Below are positions 18,121-27,490 of a DNA stretch of 64,000 nucleotides, piece after piece. A program made the position numbers and the translations under genes. Position 1 is the first letter of the stretch. Every line of letters begins with the position of its first letter. The stretch lies in contig JAHBXQ010000005.1 of assembly GCA_019636345.1 (NCBI GenBank), positions 1 to 64,000 of the forward strand. The letters run 5' to 3'. Origin of the DNA: Pirellulales bacterium. GTDB lineage: Bacteria; Planctomycetota; Planctomycetia; Pirellulales; Lacipirellulaceae. The notes under the pieces are model-generated. The model was not told where the DNA came from, did no database searches, and saw only the letters and a list, made by a program, of their open reading frames with translations.

Positions 18121-20730
18121 ATGATGACGATTTGCTCTCGAACGGCGCCCTCGCGGTTGCGGAAGTCCTGGTTGGCGGGCTGGCTTGCGCTCGCGTCCCT
18201 CGGCCAATCGTGCTTTGCCGAAGCTCCGGGGCGACTGACCTCCGACGCGCTGCCCGCGACCCCGCTGATCGCATGCGATCCCTACTTCAGCGTCTGGTCG
18301 ACCGGCAAGACCCTGACCGAGGTCGACACGACCCACTGGACCGGCAAACCGCACCGGTTGACGTGCTTGGCGCTCATCGACGGCAAACCGTATCGGCTGA
18401 TGGGCCGCGAACCGAGCGACGTGTCGGCGCTGCCGCAGGTCGGCTCCCAGATCACCCTCACGCAGACTCGCTACAAGTTCGCCGGCGAGGGGTTGGAGTT
18501 ATCGCTTGCCTTCACGACGCCGGCGCTCCCCTTCGATATCGACGTCCTGTCGCGACCGATCACCTATGTCACGGCCGAGGCCAAGGCCACCGACGGTCGG
18601 AAGCATGAGGTGCGGCTGTATTGGGAAGCCTCGTCCGAGTTGTGCGTCAACACGCCGAATCAAAGCGTGGTCGCCAGCCGGTCGAACGGCAACGGCGTCG
18701 CTGCGTTGAAGGTCGGGTCCGTCGATCAGCCGGTCCTCGAGTCGCAGGGAGACGATTTGCGGATCGATTGGGGGTATCTCTATCTGGCCGCACCCGCCAA
18801 GGAATCGACGTCGCTTGCGCTCGGCAAGCCCGCCGAGCTGCGCCGAAGCTTCTCGCAGGGATCGCCGTTGCCGGAGCGGGACGCCGAGGAGTCGTCGCGT
18901 GCCGACGAGCTGTCGCTGGCAATCGCCTTTGATCTGGGCCAAGTCGGCCAGGACGGCGCCACGGCGTGGCTCGTGGCGGCTTACGACGACCTGTTTTCGA
19001 TCGAGTTCATGGGAACCCCGCTCAAGCCTTATTGGCGGCGAAACGGGCTCGACGCCGAGGGACTGCTGGCCGAAGCGGTTCGCGATCGCGACAAACTGCT
19101 GGCCGCGTGCGATGCGTTCGACCGGGAACTCGGCGCCGACCTGCTCGCTGCCGGCGGTTCCGACTTCGCGGCGATCGCCACCGCGGCTTATCGCCAGTGC
19201 TTTGCCGCGGGCAAGTTCGTCGCCGACGCCAACGGCCAGCCGATCCAGTTCTGCAAGGAAAATCACTCGAACGGCTGCATCGGCACCTCCGACGTGTTCT
19301 ATCCGATGGCGCCGCAGTTCTTGCTGTTCGGCCCTTCGCTCGCCAAGTCGTTCGTGGTTCCGTTCATGGAGTACGCGGCGAGCGATCGGTGGAAGTTTCC
19401 CTTTGCACCGCACGACTTGGGGACTTACCCGAAAGCGAACGGGCAAGTCTACGGCGGGGGCGAGCGGAGCGAGGAAAATCAGATGCCGGTCGAGGAGTCC
19501 GGCAACCTGCTGATCCTCATGGCGGCAATCGCGCAGATCGACGGCAACGCCGACTTCGCCGAACGCTATTGGCCGCAGTTGACGCAATGGGCCCAGTACC
19601 TGCGCAAAGAGGGATTCGACCCCGCCAATCAACTCTGCACGGACGACTTCGCCGGCCACATGGCGCACAACGTGAACCTGTCGGCCAAGGCGATCTGCGG
19701 GCTTGGTTCGTACGCCCTCCTCTGCGAAATGCGGGGCGACGACCAGCGGGCGGCGGAGTACCGAGCCGTCGCCGAGGAGTTTGCGAAGCGGTGGGTTTCG
19801 GAAGCCAGCGACGGAGACCAATATCGTCTGGCGTTCGACCGCGCGGGCACCTGGAGTCAGAAGTACAATCTCGCCTGGGACCGCATTCTCGGCCTGAACC
19901 TCTTCAGCGACGAAGTGCTCGCCAAGGAAGTTGCGCACTACCTACGCGTACAGAACAAGTACGGTCTGCCGCTCGACAATCGCAAGAGCTACACAAAGCT
20001 CGACTGGATTCTCTGGACGGCGACGCTGGCCGAGAATCGCGCAGACTTCGAGGCGCTGGTTCGTCCGGTCGCCGTGTTCCTGCGCGAAACGCCGGATCGC
20101 AGTCCGATGACGGACTGGTACGACACGATCTCCGGCAAGAAGGTCGGGTTCACGGCCCGCCCCGTCGTCGGCGGGGTCTTTATGCAACTGCTCCGCGACC
20201 AAGCGAACTGGCAGAAGTGGGCGGAGCGCGACGTGACCCGAGCCGACGATTACGCCCCCCTGCCCCGGATGCCGAAAACGGAGTCTCGCGTCGCCTCGGC
20301 CGATACAAAGTCCGTCCCATGGCGATACGCGACCACGCGTCCGGGCGACGATTGGCAGAGCGAGGATTTCGACGACTCGTCATGGCAGGTCGGTCGCAGC
20401 GGCTTCGGAACCCCGGGGACTCCTGGCGCTCGCATCGGCACGATCTGGGACTCGTCGGAGATCTGGCTCCGTCGGACGTTCGACCTGGCCGAACCGATCG
20501 ACGACACGCTGCGGCTGCACGTCCACCACGACGAGGACGTCGAGATCTACGTCAACGGCGTCCTGGCGGCGCGGCGGAACGGGCACGTGAACGATTATCA
20601 GCACTACCGAATTCGGCCGGAAGCGTTGCAAGCCTTGCGGCCCCGTGACAACGTCCTCGCCGTGCACTGCCGTCAATCGACCGGCGGTCAATACGTCGAC
20701 GTCGGGTTCTGTTCGATCGTCAACGAATAG
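18121..20730 (+). CDS. Glutaminase A-like protein (DUF4965/DUF5127/DUF1793) with galactose-binding-like tail
   Basis: An 869-residue exported protein with a signal peptide (WLAGWLALASLGQSCFAEA). It matches the fungal/bacterial glutaminase-A architecture: N-terminal DUF5127-like sandwich (about 100-330), then an alpha-toroid of DUF4965 (QFCKENHSNGCIGTSDVFYPMAPQFLLF and onward, about 335-510) and DUF1793 (LSAKAICGLGSYALLCEMRG, WNLAWDRILGLNLF-like region, TKLDWILWTATLAE). Despite the name, bacterial members lie in sugar-use loci and may be glycosidases. Residues of about 725-869 add a beta-sandwich of GH2 type (WQSEDFDDSSWQVGRSGFG, LHVHHDEDVEIYVNGVL), probably carbohydrate-binding. It is followed by 314 bp of non-coding DNA. 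Catalytic activity is uncertain. Confidence 0.8.
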   Translation: MMTICSRTAPSRLRKSWLAGWLALASLGQSCFAEAPGRLTSDALPATPLIACDPYFSVWSTGKTLTEVDTTHWTGKPHRLTCLALIDGKPYRLMGREPSDVSALPQVGSQITLTQTRYKFAGEGLELSLAFTTPALPFDIDVLSRPITYVTAEAKATDGRKHEVRLYWEASSELCVNTPNQSVVASRSNGNGVAALKVGSVDQPVLESQGDDLRIDWGYLYLAAPAKESTSLALGKPAELRRSFSQGSPLPERDAEESSRADELSLAIAFDLGQVGQDGATAWLVAAYDDLFSIEFMGTPLKPYWRRNGLDAEGLLAEAVRDRDKLLAACDAFDRELGADLLAAGGSDFAAIATAAYRQCFAAGKFVADANGQPIQFCKENHSNGCIGTSDVFYPMAPQFLLFGPSLAKSFVVPFMEYAASDRWKFPFAPHDLGTYPKANGQVYGGGERSEENQMPVEESGNLLILMAAIAQIDGNADFAERYWPQLTQWAQYLRKEGFDPANQLCTDDFAGHMAHNVNLSAKAICGLGSYALLCEMRGDDQRAAEYRAVAEEFAKRWVSEASDGDQYRLAFDRAGTWSQKYNLAWDRILGLNLFSDEVLAKEVAHYLRVQNKYGLPLDNRKSYTKLDWILWTATLAENRADFEALVRPVAVFLRETPDRSPMTDWYDTISGKKVGFTARPVVGGVFMQLLRDQANWQKWAERDVTRADDYAPLPRMPKTESRVASADTKSVPWRYATTRPGDDWQSEDFDDSSWQVGRSGFGTPGTPGARIGTIWDSSEIWLRRTFDLAEPIDDTLRLHVHHDEDVEIYVNGVLAARRNGHVNDYQHYRIRPEALQALRPRDNVLAVHCRQSTGGQYVDVGFCSIVNE

Positions 20731-21044
20731 CAGCCGTCCCTGTTCGTTTCGTCGGATTCGCGCAGGCTGACGGCATCGTGCAAGCAACTCGCCCATGATC
20801 CGAGGGCGTGAGCCCCTTCGGCGCCACGATGATTTGGGACTTGGCCTTGACGATTGACCGGAACTATCGACACGCATCCTGAAGAGAGTGCTGCAATTGG
20901 CGCAGGTCGGACCGAGTCCGAACTCGGCGCCCCAGCGATCGGCGTCGGCCCCCTGCGCAAGTCAGGATTCGCCGGCGCGACAGCTCGCGGGGGATTCGCA
21001 TCCTCCGCAATGCAGCAGAGAGGCATCTGAGAAGAGAGTTGGGC
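20731..21044. other. Intergenic region, nothing recognised
   Basis: About 314 bp between two rightward genes. It contains no ORF with coding character and no clear terminator. Its last bases (gaagagag, 21031-21038) serve as ribosome binding site of the CotH protein. Confidence 0.5.
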
Positions 21045-24000
21045 ATGGCAAGGCAACGTCGTTTCTCACGCGGATCGCGAACAGGCGCTCGTCGACTTCG
21101 GTTCGAACCGTTGGAATCGCGGCAGTTGCTGGCCGTCGTCATCAACGAGATTCACTACAACCCGGCCGACAACACCAAGTTCGAGGAGTTCATCGAGCTT
21201 CACAACTCGGGACCCGCGACGGTCGACCTGTCGGGGTGGGCGTTCACCGACGGCATTTCGTATGTCTTCCCGACCGGTACGACGATTCCAGCGGGGGGGT
21301 ACGTCGTCGTGGCGCAGGACCCGGCGACGCTGCTGGCCGAGTTCGGCGCCGTCGCCGTAGGGGCCTATAGCGGCGGCTTGAGCGGCGACGGCGAGCGCAT
21401 CGAACTGCGCAATGCTCAAGGCGTTCTGATCGACGAAGTCGATTACGGCGTCACGTTCCCCTGGCCGATCCAACCGGACGGCGAGGGTCCGTCGATGGAA
21501 CTCGTCAATCCGGCGCTCGACAACAACCTGGGCAGTTCCTGGCGCCCGTCGTTCACGACTCCGCTGTTCGCCACGCCCGATCCTTCTCCGCCCCCTGGCG
21601 GCGGCATTGGCGACCTCGTGCATCGCTGGAGCTTCAACGGCAATCTCGTCGACAGCGTCAGCGGCGCCGACGGCGTCTTGGTCGATCCGCAGGGGATCGC
21701 TACGTTCTCATCGACGCGATTGAACCTCAGCGCCAACAGCGGCCAGACTTCGGATCAGACCCCCTTCACCTCAGGGGCGTACGTCGATTTGCCGAACGGG
21801 ATCATCTCGAATCTCGGCGGCGACGCGACATTTGAGTGGTGGGGCACTGTCAGCACCAATCGGACCTGGGCCGAGATCTTCTCGTTTGGAACGAGCACCG
21901 GCGGCGAGAACCTATCCAACGGCGCCGGCAACCAGGAGTATCTGACGCTCATCCCCCAGGCGGGCAACGGACGGTTGCGGTTCACTCACCGCGACGGCGG
22001 CACGGCGACGGAAAGTGTTGTCGACTGGGTGACGCCCTTGTCGACAGGCGTCGAGTACCACGTCGCCGTCACGTGGAACAGCCTGCTCGACCAACAGAAG
22101 CTGTACGTCAACGGACAATTGGTCGGGACGAGCACGACGCTGATCGATCTGGCCGACGTCGAGGACGTCAACAACTGGCTCGGCCGTTCGCAGTGGAACG
22201 ATCCGCTGTTCGACGGCTTCTACAACGAATTCCGCATCTACGGTCAGGCCCTGACTGACGGCCAGGTTGCCGACAGTTTCGCCGCAGGACCCGACGCCGT
22301 CGCCGCGGGGCCTGCGATCAACTCGTTCACGGCCAGCCAAGAAGCAATCCTTGCGGGGCAGTCGGCCACGTTGGCTTGGGACGTGTCGGGGGCGACCTCG
22401 GTCGAGATCAACCAAGGGGTCGGAGCCGTCGGCGCGACAGGCCAAGTCGTCGTGTCGCCGAGCGTCTCGACGACTTACACGATCTCGGCGACCAACGCCG
22501 AGGGGACGACGACCCGGTCGCTTCGCGTTGCTGTGAACCATCCGCGGGCGACTCCGGGGGCACAAAACCAGGCCTATGCCCCGAACGCGGCGCCGGCGAT
22601 CCACGCAGTCTCGCAGCCGGGCCAAACGGTTTCTGGGTTGCCGACGTCGATCACGGCCAAGGTCGCCGATCCCGACGGCGTCGCCTCGGTGCAACTCCAG
22701 TACCAGATCGTGCTCCCCGGGCAGTACTTGCCCGCACGGCTTCCGGCGTCGCATAGCGATCTGGTGACCAACCCTTACGCAGCGCCGACCGCCAATCCGA
22801 CCTACTTCGACTCGGCCAATTGGACGACCGTCGCGATGCGCGACGACGGCCAGTCCGGCGACGCACTCGCCGGCGACTCAGTCTACACGGCGACGATCCC
22901 CTGGCAGGCGCATCGCACGCTCGTCCGCTACCGGATCGTCGTTACGGATTCGCTGGGCGCCTCGGCCACGGCGCCCTACGCCGACGACGCGTCGCTGAAC
23001 TTCGCCTACTTCGTCTACGACGGCGTTCCCGAGTACCACGACAACGCGAACCAAGTGCTCGCCGACGCGGCGGCGATGGCGTCGCTGCCGACGTATCACC
23101 TGATCACGCGCGCCGAGGACCTGGCCGACGCATACGCTTACGACCCCGCGGACGAAATCCCCCAGGGGACCGAAGGGCGATTCGTCTACAACTGGTCGGG
23201 CACGATGGTCTACAACGGCCAGGTCTACGACAACATCACGTACCGGCTGCGCGGGGCCAACGGCCGCTATCTGACCGACGGCAAACGCAGCATGCGATTC
23301 CGCTTCAACGACGGCCACTGGTTCGAGCCGCTCGACCAGGACGGCCAACCGTATCCCGAGAAGTGGAAGACGCTGACCACCGGCAAAGGCTTCGACAACC
23401 GCCAGACGTTGACCTATGCGCTCAACGAGGCGATGACGATGATGCTGTCGAACATGATGGGCGTTCCCGCGCCGGAGACGCATTGGTTCCAGTTTCGCGT
23501 CGTCGACGGCGCCAGCGAAGCGCCCGACCAGTGGCGCGGCGACTTCTGGGGAATCAACTTCGCGCTCGAGGACTACGACAAACGGTTTCTCGAGGCCCAC
23601 GGGCTGGCCGAGGGGAATCTCTACAAACTGATCAACCAGACTCGCAACGCCCTGCGGCAGCAGGACTATCAAGCTCCGTACGCCGTCAACGACGGGTCGG
23701 ACCACGACTACATCGAGAACGTCCTGTCCCGCCTCAGCAGCGACATCGAACATCGCGTCAACCTGGAGAAGTACTTCGTCTTCCACGCCCTAGCCGAGGC
23801 GGTGCGCCATTACGACTACTGGCCCACGGCCAACAAGAACATGGCGTACTACTTCGAGCCGGAGTATACGGCCGAGAACGACTACCTCGGCAAGTTGTGG
23901 CTGCTGATGTGGGACGCCGACGCGACCTGGGGACCGACTTGGAACGACGGCAAAGACGTCGTCTACGACGCGTTGTTCGAGAATGTCAATTCGGCGTACA

Positions 24001-26747
24001 AGAACGCGCTGATCACGCCGCAGTACTACAATACGCTGCGAGAACTGCGCGACTTGCTGTGGCAGCCGGACCAACTGCGAGGGATGCTCGAAGAGCTCGT
24101 ATCGAAGATCCTGCCGCTCGAGGCCGCTGATCGAGCGCGGTGGCAGGGCGCCCCCGCCGACGCCGGCAATTACGACGGGCTGTCGGGGGCGGGGCTCGTT
24201 TCGCTCGCGAATCTCGTCGAGGACATGCTGAACTTCGCGTTCGTCGGGGGGAACTGGCCGGGCGGCGGAATCGGTCCGGGCGGCCGCGCCGCCTATCTCG
24301 ACAACTTGCTCGCCGCATCGGGGGAGGAAGCCCTGATTCCGCACACCCCGACGATCAGCTACGTCGGCGATCCCGGCTTGGCGGCCAACCAACTCGCGTT
24401 TCAGACGACCCCGTTCGCCGACCCTCAGGGCGCCCACACGTTCGGAGCCGTCGAGTGGCGCATCTCGCATGTGACCGACGTCGCGGCCGGACTCGACCCG
24501 ACTCGGACGTTCCTCGACGAGTGGACCGCGAGTTGGACGTCGGGGCCGTTGACCACGACTAACGTCGCGATCGTGCCGCCGCCGAGCGCGGTGACGGCGG
24601 GCGCCGAGCACCGCGCTCGGGTTCGCTTCCAAGACGACACGGGCCGCTGGAGCCACTGGTCCGACCCGCTGACGTTCGTGCCGACCCCGGTCGACAACGC
24701 GCAACTGGCCCAGGACTATCTGCGGATTTCGGAGATCCACTACAACCCCGCTGCTCCCCTGCCGCAGTACGGCGACAATCCTGTCGACGCCCAAGAGTTC
24801 GAGTTCTTGGAGTTGATCAACACAAGCGCAACCGAGACGATCGACCTGACGGGCGTCAAGTTCACCGTCGGAATCACCTTTACGTTCCCTAGCATATCCT
24901 TGCTGCCGGGGCAGCGCGTCGTGGTGGTCGACGACCGAATCGACTTTGAATCGCGGTACGGAACCGGCGTCTTCATCGCCGGCGAATGGACCGGCGCCCT
25001 CAGCAACGGCGGCGAGGAACTGGTGCTGCGGGCGAGCGACGATTCGCTCATTCAACAGTTCATGTTCAGCGACGAATGGTACGTCAGAACCGACGGACGC
25101 GGCTCGTCGTTGGAACCGATCGATTTCCACGGGGACTACAACGACGGAAGAAACTGGCAAGCCAGCGTAGCTTACAACGGTACGCCCGGCGCAGCGCCGT
25201 TGGGACCTGTCGGGGTCGTCGTGAACGAAGTGCTCGCCAACCCGCTGACTCCCGGCGGCGACGCGATCGAACTATTCAACTCGACCGGCGACACTGTCGA
25301 TCTGTCGGGTTGGTGGGTCTCCGACTCAGGCTCGGCCCTGATGAAGCACCAATTCCCCGGCGGGACCATTCTGGCCGCGGGAGGCTTGTTGCTGCTGACC
25401 GAAGCTCAATTCAACCCCGGCAACGGGGGAAGCGCCTCCGATTTTGCATTGAGTTCGTCCGGCGAGCAGGTTTTTCTCGTCGAGGCCGCCGCCAACGGCA
25501 AGCCGCTGCGATTCGCCGACGAAGCGCGGTTCGACGCTTCGCTGCCGGGGGTTTCCTACGGCCGCGTCCCCGACGCCGCCACGGCGTACGGTTTGTATCC
25601 GCTCGCCCATGCTTCGCTCGGATCGCCTAACGGCAAACATCGCTCCTCGAGCGTCGTGATCAGCGAAGTGCAGTACCGGCCGTCCCCGCCGGCGGTTGGA
25701 GCCCCGATCCTGCCGCATCAACTCGAGTTCATCGAGATCCACAACTCCGGAAGCGAGGCTGTCGACCTAAGCGGCTGGAAGCTCGGCGGCTCAATCGCCG
25801 CAACGCTTCCCGCCGGCGCGGTCATCGGAGCGGGGCAAGCGATCGTGCTGGTGAGCTTCAACCCTCTGGACGCCCCCCGCGCGGCGGCGTTTCGCGCCCA
25901 CTACGACCTCGAAGTCTCTGTGCCGTTGTTCGGTCCGTTCGGGCCGTCGTTGGGAGGCGTGGGAGCGGAAATCAAGCTCCTCGCCCCGACCAATCCCCCC
26001 GAACAGATATTTCGTTTGGTCGATCGTACGACGTACGACGACCAAACCCCGTGGCCTGAACTCGCCGCCGGCGCGGGACTGTCGTTGTCGCGGACGGCCG
26101 CTCAGGCCTTCGGCGACTATGCGACGAGTTGGTCGGCCGGCCCGGCGACGCCCGGCGCCGTTCAGTTCGCCCTGCCCGGCGACTACGACCGCGATGCACT
26201 CGTCGCGGGGGGCGATTTCCTGCTTTGGCAGCGTACGGCCGGCGCCAGCGTGCCGCCCGGCTCGCTGCTTGGGGCCGACGGCGACGGCGACGGAACAATC
26301 GGCGCCGACGACCTGGACCTCTGGAAGCTGCATTACGGCAGCAGCCCGCAAGCGGCGGTCGCTGCCGTCGGCGAATCGCTCGTCGCGAGCGCTCTTGCCG
26401 TCGACGGCGAGCCGGAAACGAACGATTGGCAATCGGCGTTCATTCTCAGCCTCGAATCCCCTTCCCGCTCCGATGCCTGGAGCAACTCCTCCGGCGTCAG
26501 CGAGCAAGAACGAGACGCCGCGATCGAGGCGCTGTACGCCAGACGCGCCTCGCCGCTCGAACGCGGCCGGGGAGGAGAACCCTCGTCCGAAACGGAGCTT
26601 CTGCACAACGCGGCTGCCAAGCCCGCGCGGCGACACAGCCGACCGCACGACGCATCGTCACGCTGGCAGAACGTCGACGACGACAAGCTCGCTCCAGCCC
26701 TGCAGTCGGGCTTCGTCCCAAGACTCGCAATGAACCGAGATCGCTAG
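21045..26747 (+). CDS. Giant CotH-kinase/lamin-tail/LamG/dockerin surface protein
   Basis: A secreted protein of 1900 residues. It opens with a basic stretch and the planctomycete sorting motif RFEPLESRQLLA. Domains in order: lamin-tail domain 1 (about 32-165, VVINEIHYNPADNTKFEEF), LamG (about 195-405, [19 protein letters not shown]), an Ig-like segment (about 425-500), a CotH kinase region (about 680-1080, with YRLRGANGRYLTDGKRSMRF and the acidic motif LLMWDADATWG), an Ig/FN3-like linker, three more lamin-tail domains (VRISEIHYNP-like at about 1225, VVNEVLANPLTPGGD at about 1390, VVISEVQYRPSPP at about 1540) and a type I dockerin (GDYDRDALVAGGDFLLW ... DGDGDGTIGADDLDLW). CotH kinases phosphorylate proteins; the partner here is unknown. 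ATG 21045 follows gaagagag; an in-frame TTG at 21039 is less likely. Confidence 0.88.
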   Translation: MARQRRFSRGSRTGARRLRFEPLESRQLLAVVINEIHYNPADNTKFEEFIELHNSGPATVDLSGWAFTDGISYVFPTGTTIPAGGYVVVAQDPATLLAEFGAVAVGAYSGGLSGDGERIELRNAQGVLIDEVDYGVTFPWPIQPDGEGPSMELVNPALDNNLGSSWRPSFTTPLFATPDPSPPPGGGIGDLVHRWSFNGNLVDSVSGADGVLVDPQGIATFSSTRLNLSANSGQTSDQTPFTSGAYVDLPNGIISNLGGDATFEWWGTVSTNRTWAEIFSFGTSTGGENLSNGAGNQEYLTLIPQAGNGRLRFTHRDGGTATESVVDWVTPLSTGVEYHVAVTWNSLLDQQKLYVNGQLVGTSTTLIDLADVEDVNNWLGRSQWNDPLFDGFYNEFRIYGQALTDGQVADSFAAGPDAVAAGPAINSFTASQEAILAGQSATLAWDVSGATSVEINQGVGAVGATGQVVVSPSVSTTYTISATNAEGTTTRSLRVAVNHPRATPGAQNQAYAPNAAPAIHAVSQPGQTVSGLPTSITAKVADPDGVASVQLQYQIVLPGQYLPARLPASHSDLVTNPYAAPTANPTYFDSANWTTVAMRDDGQSGDALAGDSVYTATIPWQAHRTLVRYRIVVTDSLGASATAPYADDASLNFAYFVYDGVPEYHDNANQVLADAAAMASLPTYHLITRAEDLADAYAYDPADEIPQGTEGRFVYNWSGTMVYNGQVYDNITYRLRGANGRYLTDGKRSMRFRFNDGHWFEPLDQDGQPYPEKWKTLTTGKGFDNRQTLTYALNEAMTMMLSNMMGVPAPETHWFQFRVVDGASEAPDQWRGDFWGINFALEDYDKRFLEAHGLAEGNLYKLINQTRNALRQQDYQAPYAVNDGSDHDYIENVLSRLSSDIEHRVNLEKYFVFHALAEAVRHYDYWPTANKNMAYYFEPEYTAENDYLGKLWLLMWDADATWGPTWNDGKDVVYDALFENVNSAYKNALITPQYYNTLRELRDLLWQPDQLRGMLEELVSKILPLEAADRARWQGAPADAGNYDGLSGAGLVSLANLVEDMLNFAFVGGNWPGGGIGPGGRAAYLDNLLAASGEEALIPHTPTISYVGDPGLAANQLAFQTTPFADPQGAHTFGAVEWRISHVTDVAAGLDPTRTFLDEWTASWTSGPLTTTNVAIVPPPSAVTAGAEHRARVRFQDDTGRWSHWSDPLTFVPTPVDNAQLAQDYLRISEIHYNPAAPLPQYGDNPVDAQEFEFLELINTSATETIDLTGVKFTVGITFTFPSISLLPGQRVVVVDDRIDFESRYGTGVFIAGEWTGALSNGGEELVLRASDDSLIQQFMFSDEWYVRTDGRGSSLEPIDFHGDYNDGRNWQASVAYNGTPGAAPLGPVGVVVNEVLANPLTPGGDAIELFNSTGDTVDLSGWWVSDSGSALMKHQFPGGTILAAGGLLLLTEAQFNPGNGGSASDFALSSSGEQVFLVEAAANGKPLRFADEARFDASLPGVSYGRVPDAATAYGLYPLAHASLGSPNGKHRSSSVVISEVQYRPSPPAVGAPILPHQLEFIEIHNSGSEAVDLSGWKLGGSIAATLPAGAVIGAGQAIVLVSFNPLDAPRAAAFRAHYDLEVSVPLFGPFGPSLGGVGAEIKLLAPTNPPEQIFRLVDRTTYDDQTPWPELAAGAGLSLSRTAAQAFGDYATSWSAGPATPGAVQFALPGDYDRDALVAGGDFLLWQRTAGASVPPGSLLGADGDGDGTIGADDLDLWKLHYGSSPQAAVAAVGESLVASALAVDGEPETNDWQSAFILSLESPSRSDAWSNSSGVSEQERDAAIEALYARRASPLERGRGGEPSSETELLHNAAAKPARRHSRPHDASSRWQNVDDDKLAPALQSGFVPRLAMNRDR

Positions 26748-26850
26748 CAGGCTGATTTGGAGCGTTCAGGTCTGCGTTGCAGCGGGATCGCGCAGCACAA
26801 CTGCAAAACATTGACCTTCGTCGCGTTTGACGACCCGGCGCCTGGGAGCG

Positions 26851-27168
26851 TCAGCTTGGCTCGCCTCCGCGAGAAGCTGCTTCGGCGAGATCGATCCGGA
26901 CGAGCCGCCATCCCGACTTGGTCGGGGCGATCGTGTCGCACCAGCGTCGGCCTTGGTGGTCGTAGCGAAGTTGGATTCCGCTCATCGCCCCGGATTGCAG
27001 GGCATGGAGCGCCTCCGCGAGGCTGAGTTCCGCGCCGCTGATCAACTCGTGCGGGCGCCGCCGGGGGATGACTTCGACGTCGCCGCCGAGCGCGGCGACG
27101 TCTGCGACAAGGGCTTCAAGCGTCGGCCCGTCGAGATCGGCTTGGTAGATTTCCGGCAGCAAGCTCAT
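26851..27168 (-). CDS. Conserved-looking small protein at the end of the nap operon
   Basis: A protein of 105 residues with no recognised family. It starts MSLLPEIYQADLDGPTLEAL and is acidic/hydrophobic in its first half (VADVAALGGDVEVIPRR), then has GAMSGIQLRYDHQGRRWCDT and TKSGWRLVRIDL. The second half looks like a small beta-rich fold with conserved-type Tyr, Trp and Cys residues. Its ATG overlaps the stop of the ferredoxin gene by the four bases ATGA, so it is translationally coupled to the nap genes and probably serves them. The long ORF extending upstream to 27360 in this frame is not used, since it lies inside the ferredoxin gene. No signal peptide, so it is probably cytoplasmic. Confidence 0.7.
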   Translation of the reverse strand: MSLLPEIYQADLDGPTLEALVADVAALGGDVEVIPRRRPHELISGAELSLAEALHALQSGAMSGIQLRYDHQGRRWCDTIAPTKSGWRLVRIDLAEAASRGGEPS

Positions 27169-27485
27169 GGGACCAAGGTCTCTCGCCGAGGGAGCAACCG
27201 GATCGCCGGAAGCGGGGCCGGGCAAGCTGCCAGACAATCGCCGCATCCCGTGCAAAGCAAGGAGACGACTTGGGGCGCGCCGTCGACGACGGCGATCGCT
27301 CCCTCGACCGGGCAGCGTTCGACGCAGACCGAACAGACGAGATTCCGATACGCGAGGCAATGCCGCCCCTGAACAACGGCGACAGAAGGCTGCTCAGACT
27401 GGCAGTCGGAGTGCACAACGGGTTCGCTGCTCGCGCGACGCCAAGCGCCGACAAGCCACTGGCGACGGCTGAGTCGACTCGACAT
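27165..27485 (-). CDS. Two-cluster [4Fe-4S] ferredoxin, NapF/NapG-like
   Basis: An Fe-S protein of 106 residues. Two cluster motifs are visible: CLAYRNLVCSVCVERCP (C-x7-C-x2-C-x3-CP) and CTGCGDCLAACP (C-x2-C-x2-C-x3-CP). NapF, the cytoplasmic accessory protein for NapA, has a similar start (SRRxWLxG) but normally more clusters, so this is a shortened relative. Start ATG 27485 lies 5 bp after the napB stop with gagcgag upstream; ATG 27509 would overlap napB and is possible. It overlaps the next gene by 4 bp. Expected role: maturation of, or electron handling for, the nitrate reductase. Confidence 0.75.
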   Translation of the reverse strand: MSSRLSRRQWLVGAWRRASSEPVVHSDCQSEQPSVAVVQGRHCLAYRNLVCSVCVERCPVEGAIAVVDGAPQVVSLLCTGCGDCLAACPAPLPAIRLLPRRETLVP

Positions 27486-27490
27486 CTCGC

